From Tribonema minus (taxonomy: Eukaryota > Sar > Xanthophyceae > Tribonematales > Tribonemataceae): a stretch of 64,000 nt of DNA. A model generated the notes under the pieces. The model saw only the letters and a list, made by a program, of their open reading frames with translations, was not told the origin of the DNA and did not search any database. Each line of letters starts with the position of its first letter. The stretch's first letter is position 1. The translations under genes and the position numbers were made by a program. The stretch is from NCBI GenBank assembly GCA_017506865.1, contig JAFCMP010000191.1, forward strand, positions 28,981 through 92,980, given 5' to 3'. Of this stretch, positions 12,001 to 21,300 are shown in pieces.

Positions 12001-14752
12001 ATTACAGTGTATATGAACAAAACAATCAATCTGCGCAACTGCAAGACAGCCTGTCAGGGACATGACGTTGGGACGAAATGCTTCTCAACAGGGCGCCTCA
12101 GCGCTCAGGCACACTTGCTGCGGTGCGCGTCTCAACTTGAAGCAGCCGCGTGCGGGCTCAAAAACAGGCAACACGTGTACCCCAACCGGCGCGCTCTCAG
12201 CCCGTGTTTGACTTGCACTTTGAGTGCGCACGCAACAAACGCTCAGCTGCACGCACTCTTGTGCTTTTATGCTGCTGCCAGTGCTCAGCAGTCAGAGTGG
12301 GGGGCGCCTTACTTCAGCTTCACACTGTACTAATTTTGAAGTGGCGAGTTGAGCTTCCCTCGCCCCCTTCTCCGCAACTTGGCAAAGTTCCCGGACCCTG
12401 ATCCTTGTAGGTGCATGCGCGCGCACACAATGCGCGCGTTGACGCATCCTCTTCAGTGACGCCTTTGGGACTGTTCCGCCAGGCAATACGAGATGTCTCA
12501 ATCGTCCAGCGAGCGCTCATGGCCACATTCAAAAAAATATGTCTACTTAGTTCAGATTCTGAATCTCCGCGATCGTGATGCCGCTGGTCTCAGATGTCCC
12601 CTGCACCCGTCCCCCGATGGCGCACAGATCCCAACTCGCACAAAACACTTGGAGAATTTAAAATTTCACTGCGCGCACTCAACCACGCCCCCCTCGCAAA
12701 GCGCGCGCCGCCGCCGCCCCTCCCTGCTAGCACTGCGCCGCGGCAGTGCTCCGGTCGTGCGGCGATGCGAGGGCCGCGGCCCGCACGCTGAGCCTGTGTA
12801 GCGATGCCCCCCCCCCTTCCACAGCGAATGCAGCAGAACAGCGCGCCTGTGCAGTTCCGCGCGCGCACCTCCTTTGGAATATAACAGCTGGCCGTTCGAG
12901 ATGTGCGCCAAGAATCTATTCTGGAAACGTCTTCTGGACTTTTTTTTCATGTCAAGAAAATATTGTGCGGAAGTTCCATATCCATGTCCTTCTTGAAGTG
13001 CTTCGAAGTAGAGTTCATTGGGCCTTTCAGTGCGCGCGCGCGAAAGCTTGGCGCAGCCACTGGCCGTGTTCTATGTACTATTAGCCCTGGCATTAAACTG
13101 CAGAGGGACTCTTCCATCACGCGCGTCGCGCCCTGGCCCTACCCTAAACCCTAACCCTACATGCAACTTCAACTTGGACCTCGCACCGAAACCTCACCTT
13201 TTTTAGCCCTGCCAGCGCTCCGCAGTAAGACTCTTCTTCCAACTGTGCGCGCCATGGCCTAGCCTACCCCTAACCCCCAGCCCCCTGCACCTAACTTCAA
13301 CTTCAGTTTTCGCACCGATAACCTCACCTTCTTGTAGTCCTGCCAGTACTCCGCGGTGGGGCTTTTGTCGTCCGGCTGCGCACGCCACGGCCTGCCCCTA
13401 CCGCACCCTACCGCGCCCTATTACCCTAGCCCTGCACCTTACTTCCACTTCAATTCTCACACCGAAACCTCACCTTCTTGTAGTCCTGCCAGTACTCCGC
13501 GGTGGGGCTCTTCTCGTCCGGCTGCGCGCGCCACGGGCGCAGCACGACGTCTGGCCGCACGCCCCACGCCGCGTACCACTGGCGCATGCTCACGAGGAAC
13601 GTCGTGCGGCGCGCGTCGCCGTCCATCGACATCTGCAGCCCCGGGTACGCGTACGGCGTCCACACGATCTCCTGCGGCGCGGCGGCGGCGCGCGGCGGCA
13701 GCGCCATCGCGTGCCCCGCCGCCCTCGCCGCGGACGGCGCGTGCGCCGCGTCGCCGCCGCCGCCGCCGGCGCTGCCGGTGCTCGACGACTTGCGCGACAG
13801 CGTCGGCGGCAGCATGGTCAGTCTGGCGTCGTGCGAAGGCGGCGGCGGCGGCGCGTCACGGCGCATGCGCTTCGCGATGCTGCCGCCGCCGCCGCCGTCG
13901 TCCGCGCCGCTGACGGACACTGTCAGGCTGCGCGGGGAGGCCAGCATGGCATTGCTCGCCGGCGGCGGCAGCGCAAACCCCTTGGTCGTGCCGTGGAAGC
14001 GCCAGCCGGGGGGCGGACCGTCCGCCCCCCACGCGCCGTTGCCGCCGCCGCCGCGCGCGGGCGCCGCCGCCACTGTCGCCGCACGCGCCTGCTCCTGCAG
14101 CATCATGTGGTAGTGCTGGCGCTGCTGGTGATGCTGCTGCATGAACATCTGCTGCTGCACCGCCGCCATGGCCGCCGCGGCCGCCGCCTGCGCGTGGTGC
14201 GGCGGCGCGTGGTGCTGCCGCTGCTGCTGCTGCTGCTGCTGCTGCGGGTGCGCCAGCGCGGAACGCCCCGCTCCGCCCGCCGCCGCGTAAGACCCCCTCC
14301 CGCGCCCGTCGTGCCCCCCGCCGCCGTTGCCAAACGACGCCATGTCCCCGCGAGCGCTGATGCCTTGCATCCCAGGCATGAAGTACTCCGAGGCGTGCGG
14401 CGGCTTCACAAAGTTTTTCGGCATGAGCGACAGACCACGGTGACCGACGTCGCCCATGTCCGCAGCGGGAGCGTGCGGCGCGCCAGTGCTGCCGCCAGTG
14501 CTGCCGCCGCGGCCGCGGCTGTAGCCCGCCGCAGCGTGCGCGCCGTCCGCGGCGCCGCCGCCGCCGCCGCGCCGCTGATTGTGCGGTGGCAGCAGCGTTT
14601 CGGGCGCGCCCCGGGCATGCTGCTGCTGCTGCTGCGACTGCGACGCCTGCACCGCCATGTGTGCGGCTTGGAGGAGCGATTCGGCATGTGAGGATGACAC
14701 CGCGCCGCCGCCGCCGCCGCCGCCGCTGCTGCTGGCTGCCGCCGCCTTTGCC

Positions 14753-14786
<34 letters not shown>

Positions 14787-15396
14787 TGCCGCCGCTCGCC
14801 GGCGCGCGGCACAGCTCAAACTCCCCCGTGGACGGGTTGAACTTGCTGCGCAGCACATAGCTGCGCGGGCGCGGCGGCGGCAGCGCCTGCGCGGCGGCGG
14901 CGGAGCCGTCGACGCGCGCGACGGCGACGCGCCCGAGGATGGACTGCACGTCGTTGTCGTCGCGCTCGCCGCTGAGGAAGACCTCGTTCGGCAGCGCGCG
15001 CCCGAGCGGGTACGCCGCCAGCACGCTCGCAGGGAGGTCCTCGGGGCGGTAGTACCAGCGCGTGCGCACCTTCCACTGCCCCGTGCCGCGCTCCTCCCAG
15101 AGCGCCTCCACCTGCGCGACGAAGGGCGCGCGCCCCTCGCCGCTCAGCAGCTCCACCGTGTCGAGCTGCGAGATGACGTGCTGGTCGTCCTTCGGGCGCA
15201 GCCGCATGTAGTACACGCGGTCGCCGGAGGTGTGGACGGCGGGCCCGACCCACTCGTAGTGGCTGCCGGGGGGGCACGCAGCGCGGGGCGCGGTGAGTTC
15301 AGGGCCTGCCAGTTTGAGGCTCGGCGGCCTGGCGCACGCTGACAGTGTGTGTGACACTGTGAGGTCCCACTTGGTAAAGTCGATGTATTCGGCGAA
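1..15396 (-). CDS. BAH-domain chromatin-type protein, split gene, both ends incomplete
   Basis: Gene-level entry; exons are listed separately. Joined in transcription order (15396 down to 1), the exons encode an N-terminal BAH (bromo-adjacent homology) domain, then a long Gln/Gly/Ala-rich linker, a segment rich in Trp and Tyr, a basic Lys/Arg patch with a Gly/Ser-rich tail, an acidic Gly-rich stretch, and several globular segments that I do not recognise. BAH domains bind nucleosomes or histone tails and occur in chromatin regulators, so a nuclear role is inferred. Intron phases agree through the first six exons and again from the 3779-4015 exon to the 2671-2826 exon; the 4521-5291 segment is unresolved. 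No initiator ATG precedes the BAH domain, so one or more 5' exons are missing. The last visible exon continues beyond the left edge. Identity beyond the BAH domain is unknown. Confidence 0.72.
35..1250 (-). repeat. Array of 3' splice site plus exon-start copies
   Basis: About nine units of roughly 130 bp. Each carries a copy of the LTEEMLQQFD exon start with a CTGCAG/CCGCAG-type acceptor, followed by shared intron sequence containing the ACTTCAACAAGTAAACTTCA-like block. The order on the coding strand is intron block, acceptor, exon start. Confidence 0.85.
1251..1824. other. Non-coding intron sequence
   Basis: Intron of the BAH gene with one short telomere-like stretch near 1480. No exon or element was recognised. 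Confidence 0.5.
1825..2000 (-). repeat. Two copies of an exon 3' end with donor
   Basis: Degenerate copies of the SLFCRLMMARESPDAAE exon end, each with a GTACTCAAC donor and the following GAAGTT-rich intron start. They lie 3' of the real exon on the coding strand. Confidence 0.8.
2055..2140 (-). CDS. BAH gene short exon (5' boundary uncertain)
   Basis: The 3' end reads FSLFCRLMMARESPDAAE followed by a GTACTC donor. The two duplicates lower in the window support this as a real exon edge. The acceptor is unclear; a CCCGAG or TTCAG site near 2125 is possible. Confidence 0.5.
2671..2826 (-). CDS. BAH gene exon, 52 codons
   Basis: Acceptor ATGCAG preceded by a C run, donor GTGAGC, phase 0 at both ends. 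It reads EVPRWAEGEEAGHGGGW, then SLLVRGCMSLFPPRQMLRVY and GAGGVRSVCSM. Not recognised. Confidence 0.65.
2850..3680. other. Intron, nothing recognised
   Basis: A G run at 2850-2869 (a C run on the coding strand) serves as the pyrimidine tract of the 2826 exon. The remainder shows no supported exon. Confidence 0.5.
3779..4015 (-). CDS. BAH gene exon, 79 codons
   Basis: Acceptor GGCGCAG, donor GTGCGC, phase 0 in the chosen frame. A Ser/Arg/Ala-rich start leads into AVVLDAELMWDVDKKSYVLR and AVPQAGLPPASH, ending ARIVPPACMLQ. A second frame is also open here but is a simple Arg/Gln-rich shadow. Confidence 0.6.
4175..4455 (-). repeat. Tandem copies of an acceptor and exon start
   Basis: Three units of about 100 bp of CTG/CCG-rich sequence. 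Each contains CCCCGCAG followed by a stretch similar to the start of the 3779-4015 exon. The similarity is blurred by trinucleotide repeats. Confidence 0.55.
4521..5291 (-). CDS. BAH gene low-complexity exon(s), internal splice unresolved
   Basis: After a C run of about 30 and a GCGCAG acceptor, the phase-2 continuation reads YWYRLVPGRGVGLVTVVPAE. That frame becomes Arg-rich and stops. From about 5120 down to 4521 a different frame is open and reads LALHERHIGGGGGAGAHAGA, long Ala runs, then VERVMSGAVMNEHNRLLQRA and LVDQQRGGHES before a GTGCGT donor. An intron near 5120-5180 (a GTAGAT donor to a CCGCAG acceptor would restore the frame) is my best guess. The outgoing phase 1 does not match the next exon's phase 0, so at least one boundary is wrong. 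Confidence 0.5.
5455..6010 (-). repeat. Five copies of the 6071-6246 exon end with donor
   Basis: The unit is about 120 bp. Each unit repeats the exon end encoding LGRLQGVYQRQSGLRNG, the donor context GGTGAGTCACTTCAAG, and the first part of the intron. Confidence 0.9.
6071..6246 (-). CDS. BAH gene exon, 58 codons
   Basis: Acceptor TTGCAG preceded by a long C run on the coding strand, donor GTGAGT; phase 0 in, phase 2 out. It reads IEFEDGNDLRPPKESLMEFA, MKWRPDCHFRYVMGLDPDA and TPLGRLQGVYQRQSGLRNG, a well-formed globular sequence with no assigned family. Confidence 0.78.
6350..6765 (-). repeat. Copies of the acceptor and start of the 6071-6246 exon, with G runs
   Basis: Copies near 6402-6440 and 6733-6760 repeat the coding-strand AG acceptor followed by the sequence for IEFEDG. 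They are interleaved with long G runs at 6269-6301, 6541-6587 and 6770-6795. Confidence 0.75.
6838..7560 (-). repeat. Six copies of the 7631-8016 exon end with donor
   Basis: The unit is about 125-140 bp. Each repeats the end encoding YPTSDTHQWSTHNGIEHRLM plus the GTGCGT-type donor. Several copies keep the reading frame. Confidence 0.9.
7631..8016 (-). CDS. BAH gene exon, Gly-rich with WW-containing core
   Basis: Acceptor CCGCAG (phase 1 in), donor GTGCGT (phase 0 out). Poly-Gly and acidic residues surround GIALGVEDEVRVRGKHWWEE, and the exon ends TLLYPTSDTHQWSTHNGIEH then RLME. The 3' end is the source of six copies further downstream in the intron. Fold not recognised. Confidence 0.72.
8080..8195 (+). 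repeat. Dispersed repeat family A, copy 1
   Basis: Starts GCTAGCCTACCAGCTAGTAC and ends near GGGACTCTTCGCA. Related copies lie at 25012, 52112 and 61889. No coding potential. Confidence 0.8.
8945..9080. repeat. Degenerate telomere-like array with CTAGACC variants
   Basis: Mixed TTAGGG-like and CTAGACCTAGGGTT-like units inside the BAH gene intron. They are not perfect telomeric repeats. Confidence 0.75.
9145..9245 (-). repeat. Copy of the 9305-9494 exon end with donor
   Basis: One unit repeating the end of the exon (VSSTVTAGATTPSGRLGFAA region) with a GTGAG donor, about 150 bp from the original. Confidence 0.85.
9305..9494 (-). CDS. BAH gene exon with basic patch
   Basis: Acceptor after a C run, donor GTGAGA; phase 0 in, phase 1 out. 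It opens with VFHIKKRKRGS, a lysine/arginine cluster that could be a nuclear localisation signal, and continues in a Gly/Ser/Thr-rich, disordered-looking tail ending GFAAFAAPNN. Confidence 0.75.
9922..10059 (-). CDS. BAH gene exon, 46 codons
   Basis: Acceptor CCGCAG, donor GTGCGT, phase 0 at both ends. It reads VRIDWRERAGIRKEHFV then LLLQHYMRIDGVYKDTYAHS and VDNIVKRVK, with no low complexity. It looks like a helical, charged segment. Family not recognised. Confidence 0.75.
10068..10262 (-). repeat. 10-bp minisatellite before an acceptor
   Basis: About 19 units of GAGCAGCAGY/GAGCAGCAGC on the plus strand, which is CTGCTGCTC-rich on the coding strand. It ends immediately upstream of the acceptor at 10060. 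Confidence 0.85.
13195..13395 (-). repeat. Two copies of the BAH exon end with donor
   Basis: Units at about 13190-13260 and 13318-13400 repeat the AEYWQDYKK end and the GTGAGG donor. The nearer copy is almost intact; the farther one is decayed. Confidence 0.9.
13474..15396 (-). CDS. BAH gene, exon with BAH domain and Q/G-rich linker
   Basis: Open for 641 codons. It begins after an acceptor (ACTCAG) at residues FAEYIDFTKWDLT and ends YWQDYKK at a GTGAGG donor, phase 0. The BAH domain is about residues 45-180: HYEWVGPAV, VYYMRLRPKDDQHV, RWYYRPEDLP, NEVFLSGERDDND and YVLRSKFNP are the typical BAH strand motifs. The middle is poly-Gly, poly-Gln, His and Ala. The C-terminal part returns to ordered sequence (EIVWTPYAYPGLQ, WYAAWGVRPDVVLRPW). 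An alternative acceptor at 15262 would start the exon directly at the BAH domain. Confidence 0.85.
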
Positions 15397-18300
15397 CTGA
15401 GTTCATTGCAATCTGCGAGAGCGGCTGCGGCAGAGCCTGGTGCGCAGCGACTGACATGCTTTTGTTGGGAATCTATCAAATAAAGCAGAGTCAGTCTGAG
15501 CAATTCTTTTTGCTTTAGGCGCATAGTTAGATGTCTGATGGCGTGAAGCACGATGAAATTTTACGCCCACAGCAAGCCGAGATTTAATCTGACCTGATAT
15601 GATAGTGCTAAAAAAAAAAAACTTTGACGTTCGTATACTTCAAAGTTGTGCTTTTGTTGATCCAGTGCTTGAGGACTGGAAACACAAAAGCCCTGAATTG
15701 CCAACCCTCGCCGGCAACAGCACGATCAACAAAACGCAAGTAGGTCTGCTGTATATAAATTCTGAGAGCACTGGATCTGCCGCTTTTGGAAACGAGGGCT
15801 ACTCCAAAATGTTACGGTTGGTGCAGATTTTTGAAATTAGCGTCATGGCAAACGCATCTGGCGTGCGGCGCCGTGCATCGACTGGAGCTGTAAGCGGTAA
15901 TGCAGCAAGCTGGATTGCAGATCTGATCTGCAGCAGGCAGGTTGCACCTCTGCATTGCCATCATGTAGACGGCGGTCACACGCACGTCAACGCGCAATTC
16001 TACTGGCCTATGACAAGCTGCCACCTTACAGCGAGCAAGCAAGCAAGCTTTGTCGGTGCGAGACGGCGCTCGTGCTGAGAGGGTGCACTTGACTGATTTA
16101 CTCAGGTAGCTGTGTTCCGCAGCCAGTTGTGGCGGGCCTGCACGGGAGCTTTGAAGCACTCTCTCTGACCTGTTGTAGTCAAAGGGCATTGCAGTTGTCG
16201 CCATGAGACCGCAGCCGCGCTCCTAGCCGCTGCCGCTCCCAGCCTCAAGGCACACCCTGATCGCTATCGCTATCCACCTCAAACGCAGGCACACAAGGCC
16301 GTTTTGCTCCGCTCCTGACCTCAACGGACAATTCGATGTTGCTGCCCCGTGGTGGTCTATGCGCAAGCTATGATGGGCGCCCCTACCGGAGGACTATACC
16401 CCCAGTGTGTGTGCTACCCAACCTCGCACAGCGTCAGCCCCTTTGCAGACTGCAGGCTGCGCAGCTGCACAGCGCGTGGATCTCTGAACCCCCCCCCCCA
16501 TGCATATGCTGCCTCCTCGTCTCGTCTCGAGAGCCCGGACAGGCAGCGATTTTTAATGACAGTCGCATCATCATTCGTCGTCATCGGTGTGCATAGATTG
16601 TAGATTGCTTTTGTATATATACTCTGAGGGGAGGTAGGCGCGCGGCGAGAACAGCAAGGCGCGGGAGACGCAGAGCAGGCGGCGGCGTTGATCGTCCAGC
16701 ATCGCGTGACAGGAAGGCGCCTGCTAGCATCTGCAGGCATGATGATCTTAGACACGCCGTCGGACTCAGGCCGCCGTTCAAGGCGCTGGAACGCTGGTCC
16801 AGCGCGCGTGCGTGGAGATCTGGCTTGTGTCTCATTTTGTTTAGTAGAGGTAAGTCTGCTAGCGTCCACAGCAGGAAAACCATTGTTTTGCCATTGCTTG
16901 GCAGGAAGTGAAAGCGCCACAACAAGGACCTGCAGAGCAAAGTAGAAAACTACTCGTACACTAGTAATAAAAAAAGTACATCAGCCTAATGCCGCAGTCA
17001 CTGTGCTACAAGGAGAGGACCGACCATGCCAACGTCGGTTGTGTCACTGGGCCTACAGCAGGGCTTTCAACTTCGGGGCGTGTGTGTCTACAGCAGAATT
17101 AATGCGGTGCCAGAATCTGATGGAATCAGGTCCTGGCCCAATTCAAAGGTAGTTGCTGTGATGCAGTTAGTAATACGTTATAAATAGTAAATGAGTGATA
17201 ATATGTATCAATAATTATTGATGGCCATCCAGATACTGCTTGTGATGTTCACGGTGAATTGAATCAGATGCAGCTGTAACTGTACTGTACTGTTATGTAC
17301 TGTACTGTACTGTTACTGTGTTGTGAGGCGACCCTAGAGGGTCAGGGGGCCCCGGGGCTATTAGCCATATTTTGCCACGCTGGCTCCATATAATATGCTA
17401 ATCATTCTGACACCTGTAAATCCATGCTATAAGCCTTAGCGCCTTGCTCTGCTTGTACTTGCCAACCATGGTGGCCTACTTATTAAGTGGGTAATTAATA
17501 AAATGGGAGTTAGGGGGCACACCCTTTCTCACAGCATCACGGGTCATTGCTGGGTCGAGGTAGGAGCGGGTCAGGTACTACTAGTCAACAGCGGCTGGTA
17601 GCTACACACACGGCATACACACACACAGGAGACTGGCGCACCCCAGTTCCCACATTCAATTTGGCAACCAAGACAGGACTTACTGCACTGTTCTGAGTAC
17701 TACTAGTGGGTTAAATCGTGATTCAGCTTGCAACTGTTACACTGGCAGGTACTGCAATACTGTTACAGTTCTGTAATACTAGCACTGCTACTGTAACAGT
17801 TACTGTAGTATTACCAGCCTGAGGTCACCCGGTCCGGCGGTCCGTGTGACTTGACAAGACTCAGTGATCACTGACTCAGATCGAGTCAGACATTATGATA
17901 GCATTGACCTGCCAGTGGGTCAATTTTCTTGCCATGTGACCGTGACAGCCGGACCAGGTTACTCACTGACAGGCTGGCAGTTGACAGTGTGCTGCACCCT
18001 GAGTAAGGCCTCTTGCTAATGGTCTAAATGTCATTGCGCATTGCGAGGAAGGCCACCTGCCAGTGAGCGTTGAACTTAGAAGTTCACCGTCGAATTGAAT
18101 GACTCAGAGCCTCTGAGCTCCTGGACCAGTGTCTGTCAGAGTCTCGGACCGATCAATATTTAAATTCACTCCGACAGTCTGATTTTCCGAGGCTGACTCA
18201 GAGGCTTGGAGTCAGACATTCGAATCCGATTCGATTGCATGATATGACATAGTATGCAAGAAAAGGCTTGTCAATGAGGCAAAGTGCTACTAGACGTACC

Positions 18301-21300
18301 AGTAGAACTTGGGCTACTTATGATAGTAGCCTCTGAGTCAGCTATTGGTAAGCCGTACCGTCACGGTAACGCTTGCAAGCGCTTGAATCCAAAGATCCGA
18401 TCCCAAAGTCTATTAGTAAGTCGGACTTGTCCGTCCGAGTCGAAATCCATAATGGCCAAATTGAATGCAATATTCATATGCCATGGATTCAGAATCGAAT
18501 TGAATTTTATTATGGAAGTTCAGGTTGAACGCCATTGGGGTAGTACTCTCAGACTGGCAGTTTCAACAACGTTTTACTCTGAGTCTCACTCTGACTGAAT
18601 TTGCGCGATGCAATCTTGACCGACCTCACTATTATAGTGTATTGTATATAATATATACTTCGTAACTTCGGCTTATTAAGCGCAATGCTCGACGGTCCCG
18701 TCTGGGCTTTCAAAGAACTTCTTGGAGTTTGGGGTCCGAGTCGCAACTTAAATCGCCGATGGGCTGAGCAAGGCCAACTCGCCCGCACCCGCCGGGCCAG
18801 TGGCCTCCAGGACTCCGGATTCAACGCTGCAGCGGCTGCCACTGAGTGCTTGAAAAGTCACTGTGTGCGCCCAGGTGTAACTGTCACCGTGACAGTTACA
18901 GCAACTTTAACAGTAACTGTTGTGCCAGTGGTCGGTACGACTCGGTAGACTAAGTACATTTGTCAATGCATTCAATGTTCAACTTGGTACTACGTGTCGT
19001 ACAGCCCTCAGTGAGTTCCTGTGTCATACAGTACAGTAACTGGACTACACTCAGTCTGTGTCGTAGTACTGTTGAAAATAACAGTTACCGAGATGCATTG
19101 TACCACCGCCGAAAACACCCGGCGGGCGCAAACGAGTAATTGTCAGAAGTCAACGAGTCCAATGCTCGAGCAAGTAGTACTCTCAGAGACACTGTTTGGC
19201 AAGAGTGTTCAAAGTGTGCAAGGAAAGGGATCAGACTTCAAGTTGTTGTAGCATTTTCAAAGTTCAAGCATGATGACATCGTATTTGAATCCTTCAAGTT
19301 GCTGATACTATTAAGACCAAGTCTTCTGGAACTCAGTATTACTATGCATCGTGATGGCAACTTGAAGCTACTAGCAGTGCGTGGCCGTCATGTTTGGTCC
19401 TCAACATGCATCAGAATCTGATGTAAAAATTTACAAATTTGCGCGACGGGCAAGTCGAACAGACTGACTGAGTCTGGTACGACTCGGAGTCTGCCAGTGC
19501 CCTCGTCGACCGAACCAGATCCAAAAATCATATGATACTACTTCGGAGTTGCTGTTACAGTAACTGTAACAGTAGTAGAATTAGTCGTAGGATAACTTGA
19601 AGGCTGCGCTCTCTTTGACTACTTCGCTGCAGATGGCCCACTGGCAGGAGTTGTCACAGCGGGTCACGTCTTACTTGGCTGCGCCGCGCCCCCGGGCCAG
19701 TCTCTCGTGGTGGAGCTCTCCAAGTTGAAGTGGGCTCAGAGGCAACGGGGGAGGAGGGCCCGTCTGAGTCTTCAAGTTGTCCGTAGGTAGCTTTGTGAGT
19801 GTTTGTGTACTGTAACGCTCGAGACGTCCGGAGTCCCAGCGAGGAGAGCATGCACGAGCTCACTTGGCAAGAGCATAGTATGATATTACGTGTTGTGTAC
19901 ATACAGTATATTACTATATAGTATACGATGTTTGGTCATAGGGATTCCGCCCCTCAAGCGGATTCCGAAGTACATGAAGCGGTGGCGGCATTCAAAATTT
20001 GAATGGTTGTTGTTGAGACACTTTCAGACTGTCACACGACGTGTAGATTCGTACAGCAAGCTTCAACTGATAAGTTAGATGCCATTCATCTGGGCTTTTC
20101 GCGCCCTGAGCGAGAATTAATAAGAAGTACACAAGACTTAGTACTATAATAGTCGTACCGTGACGGTGGTAGTATAGTACATTAAAGAATGATTATCTGA
20201 TTTGCTGCAGCAGTTGCGGCAACTGCCACAGTCACTGTGGTACTATTACTGTAACATAGTAAGCTTAGCTAGGCTAAGCGCATTTATTATGTGACAACTA
20301 TTGTTTTTTGAAAGGTTTGAATTGCAAAAAACAGGACCTGCCAATGTATTACCAACATCGTCTGACTCAGTTTCTGTTACTGAGCTCAACTTGTTTTGTT
20401 CGGCACCACTTAACCTTAGTTTGGGCTTAGATCGGTACCACTTAACCTTAGTAGCAGTTACTGTTGTAGATAGATGCACATACATCTTAAAGTTTCGTGA
20501 TTTTGAAGTTCTCTCAGTGTGACAGGTTAACAATCATCATGTAACAGTTTTGAATTTCATTTAAGAACTATACTAAGTCTTGGATGCTGCAATGAATTGA
20601 ATGTACAAATTGTTAATCACAAGCAATTGTGCATTCAATTTGTTACATCTGATTCAGTTGGAGGCCTAAGCCTAGGCGTTTTGAAAATTAAAGCTAAATG
20701 GACACAGTGACTCTGCCACATGAAGACGACCGCCGCATCATTCTGTACGGCTGCAGCCATGTGGCCATATGGTAAGTGAAACGCAGTCTGCTTGAAGTTT
20801 GCATCGAGTACTGCGAGTCTCTGTCCATGGCATGTTACTGCTGCAGCTGCTAGATGCCTGAGCCTCAATTTGGCAAGTTGAACTTGAATGCTTCAAAGCG
20901 CACTGCATCAGCCTGTCAGTGAGGGCATCATCCTCCGTCACGGTGGCCCGGAAGCCCCAGGGCAGCAGGGCCTGCCAGTGGTTCAAATTCAGCATGACAC
21001 AGTGACTGCATGACATTGTGCGACGCGACCGCAGCGGCTGCATGCCTGCCATGCTGACTCAAAAGATTGCGCGGGGGAGTTACTTTTACAGTAGCAGCTG
21101 GCACTGTGACAGCGCGCGATTTCTCTGCATTCACGTCACGGCGCCAAGCAACTTGCATTCAGGCAAGCCAACTGCGGTAGCAATCATCTGGCGTGATTGC
21201 CAACCTAAAGTTCAACGGTCAAGTTGAAGCCTCTGAGAGCTCTGAGCCTCCAGGCGCATCCATACAAATTGATCGAAGTGATCATGATGATGCCTGGGTG

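Larger units (their letters stand above)
10060..13473 (-). other. 3.4-kb intron of the BAH gene
   Basis: It lies between two phase-0 exons. It holds two degenerate copies of the preceding exon end (13195-13395), an AT-richer middle with no supported exon, and a 10-bp CTG-rich minisatellite directly before the acceptor of the next exon. A further small exon inside cannot be excluded. Confidence 0.55.

Noticed and set aside
13711-14812. Overlapping plus- and minus-frame open reading frames of more than 300 codons
   Set aside because: Arg/Ala/His-rich shadows of the trinucleotide-repeat linker in the BAH exon.
15599-16078. Plus open frame of 159 codons in the gene-poor stretch
   Set aside because: The start is not supported, there is no recognisable domain, no splice partner, and composition is like its surroundings.
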